A stretch of 64,000 nucleotides of DNA from contig JAJXZL010000032.1 in assembly GCA_021780075.1 (NCBI GenBank), positions 123,767-187,766 of the forward strand, read 5' to 3'. This document shows positions 63,783 to 64,000 of the stretch, in pieces. Below the pieces are notes generated by a model. The model worked only from the letters and a program-made list of their open reading frames with translations, had not been told where the DNA came from and ran no database searches. The stretch is from Acidobacteriota bacterium. GTDB taxonomy: Bacteria > Acidobacteriota > Terriglobia > Terriglobales > Acidobacteriaceae. The translations under genes were made by a program, and so were the position numbers. The stretch's first letter is position 1. Each line of letters starts with the position of its first letter.

Positions 63783-63870
63783 GGCAGGTGGCCCGCTCAA
63801 AAGCCGCAGTGATTTGCGCCGAGCAGGATGAGGCTGTGCCCCGTTCATCGCGTATTTTGCGATGAGCGGG
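63783..63870 (+). repeat. 88-bp direct repeat, copy 2, with terminal hairpin
   Basis: Second copy, 140 bases downstream of copy 1. The hairpin is 63840-63851 with 63859-63870, loop GTATTTT. The remaining 130 bases to the window end show partial similarity (TGCCGAGCGG) but no clear third copy. Confidence 0.8.
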
Positions 63871-64000
63871 GGCTGAGGCACGATGATGGGCGAACGAGGA
63901 CCGGGTTATGCCGAGCGGCCTGAAGCGATACCAAAAGGCGGAAACGCTTCATTTCATCACCTTCAGTTGTTTTCGCCGTCTCCCGCTGCTTGAAGCGATT

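Overview
The window is one contiguous, GC-rich bacterial chromosome segment with densely packed genes on both strands. I see no rRNA, tRNA or CRISPR array. The best lineage clue is a tandem pair of secreted von Willebrand A proteins of the acidobacterial 'VWFA-related' type (2875-5005). A hopanoid-type glycosyltransferase, many exported proteins and the general gene content also fit an Acidobacteriota soil bacterium, probably class Terriglobia/Acidobacteriia. That assignment is inference, because no marker gene could be searched.

Layout. 1-2.7 kb: cell-wall amidase, GerMN protein and DUF1015 gene on the minus strand. 2.9-9.4 kb: VWA pair, trans-sulfuration enzyme, tsaB-rimI, a YdcH-like small protein and psd-pssA for phosphatidylethanolamine synthesis. 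9.4-14.5 kb: a degenerate aspartate-semialdehyde-dehydrogenase-like protein, dgt, an orphan sugar-binding lipoprotein, then an AT-rich intergenic island with a 22-bp palindrome and two poorly known genes. 14.6-31.9 kb: mostly housekeeping (TPR protein, FUSC exporter, purH, rhomboid, aldo-keto reductase, kdsC, trxB, YggS/YggU, peroxiredoxin, ffh), with an IS630 transposase scrap and an M48-like protein that lacks its zinc motif. 32-39.3 kb: serine hydrolase, membrane-bound PP2C phosphatase, carbonic anhydrase and a DHA2 drug exporter. 39.4-44 kb: heat-shock block dnaK - higBA - dnaJ - hspR with a HAIR-like HspR site before dnaK. 44-48 kb: hpnI-like and ArnT-like glycosyltransferases. 48.3-58.9 kb: a polyphosphate/phosphohistidine neighbourhood (CHAD, Ppx/GppA, SixA, PPK1) that surrounds a four-gene ArsR-controlled operon (arsR, exported FmdE-like protein, UPF0718 permease, CxxC mini-thioredoxin). 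59-63.5 kb: a second ArsR gene with two operators and a broken partner, a sigma-like protein, and TolC + EmrA efflux genes. The last 500 bases hold two 88-bp direct repeats, each ending in a hairpin.

The most distinctive system is the ArsR - FmdE-like - permease - thioredoxin operon at 52.2-54.8 kb. Its promoter is near consensus, has palindromes between -35 and -10, and predicts leaderless translation. Other unusual points are the toxin-antitoxin pair inside the chaperone block, the set of genes whose -10 box lies only 5-9 bases before the start codon, and several proteins that keep a family fold but have lost the catalytic residues.
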